From Gordius sp. MW1 (lineage: Eukaryota; Nematomorpha; Gordioida; Gordea; Gordiidae), in contig OZ038530.1 in NCBI GenBank assembly GCA_964036665.1, forward strand, positions 6,648,501 to 6,712,500: a DNA stretch of 64,000 nt, written 5' to 3'. Under the pieces are notes generated by a model, which worked only from the letters and a program-made list of their open reading frames with translations, was not told where the DNA came from and did not search any database. Every line of letters starts with the position of its first letter. Position 1 is the stretch's first letter. Below, piece by piece: positions 57,632 through 64,000 of the stretch. Position numbers and translations under genes: made by a program.

Positions 57632-58065
57632 TTTTAAATACTTTTTTGAATCCAGTTACGATCAGGGGCGATCCTTAGCACATAGGGGACGCCGTAGGAA
57701 TATATTTGAGAATTAATTTTTAATTTTAAAGCGCCATTTACGGAGATTTAGGGATTTTATAGTATTTTGCGTCGGACAGAATGCTAGGCTAGGTGTCCGC
57801 CCTCAACGGAATTCACGTATTAGCGTCTGAGTAAATCGAGAACGCGATAATAAAACTGCGTCGAGCTGTATAATTACTACCTAACGATCAAAAAGTTACA
57901 TATTCAATCAAAAAGTTACATATTCCTCGCATTGCGTCATTGATTAGGACAAAATACACACATTTCGATGCCCTCCCCTCGATTTTAAATGATAATACAT
58001 GGGTGGGAAATAATAAAGTAGGAATCTTGCCTGATTTATAAGCACAATTTTCGCTTTTAACCAAC

Positions 58066-58184
58066 GGTTACGACCATATCACGTTGAAAACACCGGTTCC
58101 CTTCCGAACACCGAAGTTAAGCAACGTTGAGCCCGGTTAGTACTTGGATGGGTGACCGCTTGGGAATCCCGGGTGTTGTAACCT
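58066..58184 (+). rRNA. 5S rRNA, copy 13
   Basis: Majority gene; the spacer has CTTTCTTG but regains the 10 bp AAGGGAGTGA, so it is the junction between 553- and 563-bp blocks. Confidence 0.95.
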
Positions 58185-58628
58185 TTTTAAATACTTTCTT
58201 GAATCCAGTTACGATCAGGGGCGATCCTTAGCACATAGGGGACGCCGTAGGAATATATTTGAGAATTAATTTTTAATTTTAAAGCGCCATTTACGGAGAT
58301 TTAGGGATTTTATAGTATTTTGCGTCGGACAGAATGCTAGGCTAGGTGTCCGCCCTCAACGGAATTCACGTATTGGCGTCTGAAAGGGAGTGAGTAAATC
58401 GAGAACGCGATAATAAAACTGCGTCGAGCTGTATAATTACTACCTAACGATCAAAAAGTTACATATTCAATCAAAAAGTTACATATTCCTCGCATTGCGT
58501 CATTGATTAGGACAAAATACACACATTTCGATGCCCTCCTTTCGATTTTAAATGATAATACATGGGTGGGAAATAATAAAGTAGGAATCTTGCCTGATTT
58601 ATAAGCACAATTTTCGCTTTTAACCAAC

Positions 58629-58747
58629 GGTTACGACCATATCACGTTGAAAACACCGGTTCCCTTCCGAACACCGAAGTTAAGCAACGTTGAGCCCGGT
58701 TAGTACTTGGATGGGTGACCGCTTGGGAATCCCGGGTGTTGTAACCT
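58629..58747 (+). rRNA. 5S rRNA, copy 14
   Basis: Majority gene. Its spacer has GATTTAGGCATT and AACGCTATAA variants; the CCTCCTTTCG variant lies in the preceding spacer. Confidence 0.95.
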
Positions 58748-59191
58748 TTTTAAATACTTTCTTGAATCCAGTTACGATCAGGGGCGATCCTTAGCACATA
58801 GGGGACGCCGTAGGAATATATTTGAGAATTAATTTTTAATTTTAAAGCGCCATTTACGGAGATTTAGGCATTTTATAGTATTTTGCGTCGGACAGAATGC
58901 TAGGCTAGGTGTCCGCCCTCAACGGAATTCACGTATTGGCGTCTGAAAGGGAGTGAGTAAATCGAGAACGCTATAATAAAACTGCGTCGAGCTGTATAAT
59001 TACTACCTAACGATCAAAAAGTTACATATTCAATCAAAAAGTTACATATTCCTCGCATTGCGTCATTGATTAGGACAAAATACACACATTTCGATGCCCT
59101 CCCCTCGATTTTAAATGATAATACATGGGTGGGAAATAAAAAAGTAGGAATCTTGCCTGATTTATAAGCACAATTTTCGCTTTTAACCAAC

Positions 59192-59310
59192 GGTTACGAC
59201 CATATCACGTTGAAAACACCGGTTCCCTTCCGAACACCGAAGTTAAGCAACGTTGAGCCCGGTTAGTACTTGGATGGGTGACCGCTTGGGAATCCCGGGT
59301 GTTGTAACCT
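59192..59310 (+). rRNA. 5S rRNA, copy 15
   Basis: Majority gene. Spacer marker CAGGGGGGATCC recurs after copy 21. Confidence 0.95.
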
Positions 59311-59754
59311 TTTTAAATACTTTTTTGAATCCAGTTACGATCAGGGGGGATCCTTAGCACATAGGGGACGCCGTAGGAATATATTTGAGAATTAATTTTT
59401 AATTTTAAAGCGCCATTTACGGAGATTTAGGGATTTTATAGTATTTTGCGTCGGACAGAATGCTAGGCTAGGTGTCCGCCCTCAACGGAATTCACGTATT
59501 GGCGTCTGAAAGGGAGTGAGTAAATCGAGAACGCGATAATAAAACTGCGTCGAGCTGTATAATTACTACCTAACGATCAAAAAGTTACATATTCAATCAA
59601 AAAGTTACATATTCCTCGCATTGCGTCATTGATTAGGACAAAATACACACATTTCGATGCCCTCCCCTCGATTTTAAATGATAATACATGGGTGGGAAAT
59701 AATAAAGTAGGAATCTTGCCTGATTTATAAGCACAATTTTCGCTTTTAACCAAC

Positions 59755-59873
59755 GGTTACGACCATATCACGTTGAAAACACCGGTTCCCTTCCGAACAC
59801 CGAAGTTAAGCAACGTTGAGCCCGGTTAGTACTTGGATGGGTGACCGCTTGGGAATCCCGGGTGTTGTAACCT
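59755..59873 (+). rRNA. 5S rRNA, copy 16
   Basis: Majority gene. The spacer has CCTCCCCTTGATTT, seen again after copy 22. Confidence 0.95.
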
Positions 59874-60317
59874 TTTTAAATACTTTTTTGAATCCAGTTA
59901 CGATCAGGGGCGATCCTTAGCACATAGGGGACGCCGTAGGAATATATTTGAGAATTAATTTTTAATTTTAAAGCGCCATTTACGGAGATTTAGGGATTTT
60001 ATAGTATTTTGCGTCGGACAGAATGCTAGGCTAGGTGTCCGCCCTCAACGGAATTCACGTATTGGCGTCTGAAAGGGAGTGAGTAAATCGAGAACGCGAT
60101 AATAAAACTGCGTCGAGCTGTATAATTACTACCTAACAATCAAAAAGTTACATATTCAATCAAAAAGTTACATATTCCTCGCATTGCGTCATTGATTAGG
60201 ACAAAATACACACATTTCGATGCCCTCCCCTTGATTTTAAATGATAATACATGGGTGGGAAATAAAAAAGTAGGAATCTTGCCTGATTTATAAGCACAAT
60301 TTTCGCTTTTAACCAAC

Positions 60318-60436
60318 GGTTACGACCATATCACGTTGAAAACACCGGTTCCCTTCCGAACACCGAAGTTAAGCAACGTTGAGCCCGGTTAGTACTTGGA
60401 TGGGTGACCGCTTGGGAATCCCGGGTGTTGTAACCT
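60318..60436 (+). rRNA. 5S rRNA, copy 17
   Basis: Majority gene; its spacer has ATCTAGCCTG and AACGATCAAA markers of the dimeric unit. Confidence 0.95.
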
Positions 60437-60880
60437 TTTTAAATACTTTTTTGAATCCAGTTACGATCAGGGGCGATCCTTAGCACATAGGGGACGCCGT
60501 AGGAATATATTTGAGAATTAATTTTTAATTTTAAAGCGCCATTTACGGAGATTTAGGGATTTTATAGTATTTTGCGTCGGACAGAATGCTAGGCTAGGTG
60601 TCCGCCCTCAACGGAATTCACGTATTGGCGTCTGAAAGGGAGTGAGTAAATCGAGAACGCGATAATAAAACTGCGTCGAGCTGTATAATTACTACCTAAC
60701 GATCAAAAAGTTACATATTCAATCAAAAAGTTACATATTCCTCGCATTGCGTCATTGATTAGGACAAAATACACACATTTCGATGCCCTCCCCTCGATTT
60801 TAAATGATAATACATGGGTGGGAAATAATAAAGTAGGAATCTAGCCTGATTTATAAGCACAATTTTCGCTTTTAACCAAC

Positions 60881-60999
60881 GGTTACGACCATATCACGTT
60901 GAAAACACCGGTTCCCTTCCGAACACCGAAGTTAAGCAACGTTGAGCCCGGTTAGTACTTGGATGGGTGACCGCTTGGGAATCCCGGGTGTTGTAACCT
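60881..60999 (+). rRNA. 5S rRNA, copy 18
   Basis: Majority gene; its spacer has AACGCTATAA, also seen after copy 14. Confidence 0.95.
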
Positions 61000-61443
61000 T
61001 TTTAAATACTTTTTTGAATCCAGTTACGATCAGGGGCGATCCTTAGCACATAGGGGACGCCGTAGGAATATATTTGAGAATTAATTTTTAATTTTAAAGC
61101 GCCATTTACGGAGATTTAGGGATTTTATAGTATTTTGCGTCGGACAGAATGCTAGGCTAGGTGTCCGCCCTCAACGGAATTCACGTATTGGCGTCTGAAA
61201 GGGAGTGAGTAAATCGAGAACGCTATAATAAAACTGCGTCGAGCTGTATAATTACTACCTAACAATCAAAAAGTTACATATTCAATCAAAAAGTTACATA
61301 TTCCTCGCATTGCGTCATTGATTAGGACAAAATACACACATTTCGATGCCCTCCCCTCGATTTTAAATGATAATACATGGGTGGGAAATAAAAAAGTAGG
61401 AATCTTGCCTGATTTATAAGCACAATTTTCGCTTTTAACCAAC

Positions 61444-61562
61444 GGTTACGACCATATCACGTTGAAAACACCGGTTCCCTTCCGAACACCGAAGTTAAGC
61501 AACGTTGAGCCCGGTTAGTACTTGGATGGGTGACCGCTTGGGAATCCCGGGTGTTGTAACCT
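61444..61562 (+). rRNA. 5S rRNA, copy 19
   Basis: Majority gene; its spacer repeats the ATCTAGCCTG and AACGATC markers of copy 17, 1126 bp away. Confidence 0.95.
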
Positions 61563-62006
61563 TTTTAAATACTTTTTTGAATCCAGTTACGATCAGGGGC
61601 GATCCTTAGCACATAGGGGACGCCGTAGGAATATATTTGAGAATTAATTTTTAATTTTAAAGCGCCATTTACGGAGATTTAGGGATTTTATAGTATTTTG
61701 CGTCGGACAGAATGCTAGGCTAGGTGTCCGCCCTCAACGGAATTCACGTATTGGCGTCTGAAAGGGAGTGAGTAAATCGAGAACGCGATAATAAAACTGC
61801 GTCGAGCTGTATAATTACTACCTAACGATCAAAAAGTTACATATTCAATCAAAAAGTTACATATTCCTCGCATTGCGTCATTGATTAGGACAAAATACAC
61901 ACATTTCGATGCCCTCCCCTCGATTTTAAATGATAATACATGGGTGGGAAATAATAAAGTAGGAATCTAGCCTGATTTATAAGCACAATTTTCGCTTTTA
62001 ACCAAC

Positions 62007-62125
62007 GGTTACGACCATATCACGTTGAAAACACCGGTTCCCTTCCGAACACCGAAGTTAAGCAACGTTGAGCCCGGTTAGTACTTGGATGGGTGACCGC
62101 TTGGGAATCCCGGGTGTTGTAACCT
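62007..62125 (+). rRNA. 5S rRNA, copy 20
   Basis: Majority gene; spacer with AACAATCAAA. Confidence 0.95.
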
Positions 62126-62569
62126 TTTTAAATACTTTTTTGAATCCAGTTACGATCAGGGGCGATCCTTAGCACATAGGGGACGCCGTAGGAATATATT
62201 TGAGAATTAATTTTTAATTTTAAAGCGCCATTTACGGAGATTTAGGGATTTTATAGTATTTTGCGTCGGACAGAATGCTAGGCTAGGTGTCCGCCCTCAA
62301 CGGAATTCACGTATTGGCGTCTGAAAGGGAGTGAGTAAATCGAGAACGCGATAATAAAACTGCGTCGAGCTGTATAATTACTACCTAACAATCAAAAAGT
62401 TACATATTCAATCAAAAAGTTACATATTCCTCGCATTGCGTCATTGATTAGGACAAAATACACACATTTCGATGCCCTCCCCTCGATTTTAAATGATAAT
62501 ACATGGGTGGGAAATAAAAAAGTAGGAATCTTGCCTGATTTATAAGCACAATTTTCGCTTTTAACCAAC

Positions 62570-62688
62570 GGTTACGACCATATCACGTTGAAAACACCGG
62601 TTCCCTTCCGAACACCGAAGTTAAGCAACGTTGAGCCCGGTTAGTACTTGGATGGGTGACCGCTTGGGAATCCCGGGTGTTGTAACCT
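62570..62688 (+). rRNA. 5S rRNA, copy 21
   Basis: Majority gene; spacer with CAGGGGGGATCC and ATCTAGCCTG. Confidence 0.95.
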
Positions 62689-63132
62689 TTTTAAATACTT
62701 TTTTGAATCCAGTTACGATCAGGGGGGATCCTTAGCACATAGGGGACGCCGTAGGAATATATTTGAGAATTAATTTTTAATTTTAAAGCGCCATTTACGG
62801 AGATTTAGGGATTTTATAGTATTTTGCGTCGGACAGAATGCTAGGCTAGGTGTCCGCCCTCAACGGAATTCACGTATTGGCGTCTGAAAGGGAGTGAGTA
62901 AATCGAGAACGCGATAATAAAACTGCGTCGAGCTGTATAATTACTACCTAACGATCAAAAAGTTACATATTCAATCAAAAAGTTACATATTCCTCGCATT
63001 GCGTCATTGATTAGGACAAAATACACACATTTCGATGCCCTCCCCTCGATTTTAAATGATAATACATGGGTGGGAAATAATAAAGTAGGAATCTAGCCTG
63101 ATTTATAAGCACAATTTTCGCTTTTAACCAAC

Positions 63133-63251
63133 GGTTACGACCATATCACGTTGAAAACACCGGTTCCCTTCCGAACACCTAAGTTAAGCAACGTTGAGCC
63201 CGGTTAGTACTTGGATGGGTGACCGCTTGGGAATCCCGGGTGTTGTAACCT
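63133..63251 (+). rRNA. 5S rRNA, copy 22 (variant)
   Basis: One substitution, CACCTAAGTTAAGC for CACCGAAGTTAAGC, just before the A box. Confidence 0.94.
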
Positions 63252-63695
63252 TTTTAAATACTTTTTTGAATCCAGTTACGATCAGGGGCGATCCTTAGCA
63301 CATAGGGGACGCCGTAGGAATATATTTGAGAATTAATTTTTAATTTTAAAGCGCCATTTACGGAGATTTAGGGATTTTATAGTATTTTGCGTCGGACAGA
63401 ATGCTAGGCTAGGTGTCCGCCCTCAACGGAATTCACGTATTGGCGTCTGAAAGGGAGTGAGTAAATCGAGAACGCGATAATAAAACTGCGTCGAGCTGTA
63501 TAATTACTACCTAACAATCAAAAAGTTACATATTCAATCAAAAAGTTACATATTCCTCGCATTGCGTCATTGATTAGGACAAAATACACACATTTCGATG
63601 CCCTCCCCTTGATTTTAAATGATAATACATGGGTGGGAAATAAAAAAGTAGGAATCTTGCCTGATTTATAAGCACAATTTTCGCTTTTAACCAAC

Positions 63696-63814
63696 GGTTA
63701 CGACCATATCACGTTGAAAACACCGGTTCCCTTCCGAACACCGAAGTTAAGCAACGTTGAGCCCGGTTAGTACTTGGATGGGTGACCGCTTGGGAATCCC
63801 GGGTGTTGTAACCT
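63696..63814 (+). rRNA. 5S rRNA, copy 23
   Basis: Majority gene; the last complete copy. Its spacer runs off the window end. Confidence 0.95.
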
Positions 63815-64000
63815 TTTTAAATACTTTTTTGAATCCAGTTACGATCAGGGGCGATCCTTAGCACATAGGGGACGCCGTAGGAATATATTTGAGAATTAAT
63901 TTTTAATTTTAAAGCGCCATTTACGGAGATTTAGGGATTTTATAGTATTTTGCGTCGGACAGAATGCTAGGCTAGGTGTCCGCCCTCAACGGAATTCACG

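Larger units (their letters stand above)
50996..64000 (+). repeat. Tandem 5S rDNA array, 543-563 bp units
   Basis: 23 complete genes on one strand at spacings of 563, 563, 543, then 553 (nine intervals), then 563 (ten intervals); the array continues past the window. Spacer landmarks: CAGTTACGATCAGGGGCGAT, GCGTCGGACAGAATGCTAGG, CAACGGAATTCACG, a 21-bp direct duplication CAATCAAAAAGTTACATATT, and TATAAG 29 bp upstream of each gene (51954 for copy 2), a likely Pol III upstream element. The 553-bp units lack 10 bp (AAGGGAGTGA) lost between TGA repeats; the 543-bp unit has only one copy of the 21-bp duplication. A TTTTT terminator follows each gene. Confidence 0.97.

Noticed and set aside
51420..64000. 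CRISPR-like or protein-coding satellite array
   Set aside because: The conserved repeated part is a standard 5S rRNA with Pol III signals; spacers are themselves repeated and have no open frame.

Overview
The window is AT-rich nuclear DNA from an invertebrate animal. The evidence is spliced genes with GT-AG introns, many of them only 36-63 bp; an ADAR-family RNA-editing deaminase with several double-stranded-RNA-binding domains; an intron-bearing linker histone H1; a five-exon Cu/Zn superoxide dismutase; a tandem 5S rRNA array; and abundant hAT, Ty3/gypsy, RTE-like and Helitron-like elements. I cannot name the phylum from sequence alone. No bacterial operon, CRISPR array or phage is present.

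Layout. 1-6.3 kb: decayed repeats, namely a truncated RTE-like LINE (506-1713), a 1.57 kb non-autonomous hAT-type element with target-site duplication (2351-3920) and two perfect hairpins. 6.3-14.4 kb: a three-level transposon nest on the minus strand. An outer Ty3/gypsy element (6267-14386, TSD TATT) has in its 5' LTR a second gypsy element (8028-14228, TSD CTGT), whose gag is split by a hAT transposon (12046-13651, TSD CTGTCTCC). 14.6-29.9 kb: one 13-exon ADAR-like gene on the plus strand. My splice model is open for 954 residues and gives three dsRBDs and a deaminase domain with all zinc ligands. Its larger introns hold a Helitron-like repeat, a MITE, a 2.4 kb hAT element and two inverted copies of a 1.7-2.2 kb repeat that bracket the exons of the catalytic domain.

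29.9-38.4 kb: mostly unassigned AT-rich DNA with a MITE and a three-exon histone H1 gene (minus, 33822-34607). 38.4-45.6 kb: a foldback element (38408-40770), then a hAT transposase pseudogene split by a 3.07 kb RTE-like LINE with TSD. 45.6-48.1 kb: two MITEs around the 3' fragment of another reverse-transcriptase element. 48.2-48.8 kb: Cu/Zn SOD. 49.6-50.6 kb: possible exons of an unknown minus-strand gene. 50.95-64 kb: a 5S rRNA array with one truncated and 23 complete genes in 543-563 bp units, continuing beyond the window and showing nested higher-order periodicity.

The genes do not form a pathway. The most interesting combination is the ADAR-like gene with long inverted repeats in its own introns. 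Its pre-mRNA could fold into the long dsRNA that such enzymes bind and edit, with the catalytic exons in the loop.
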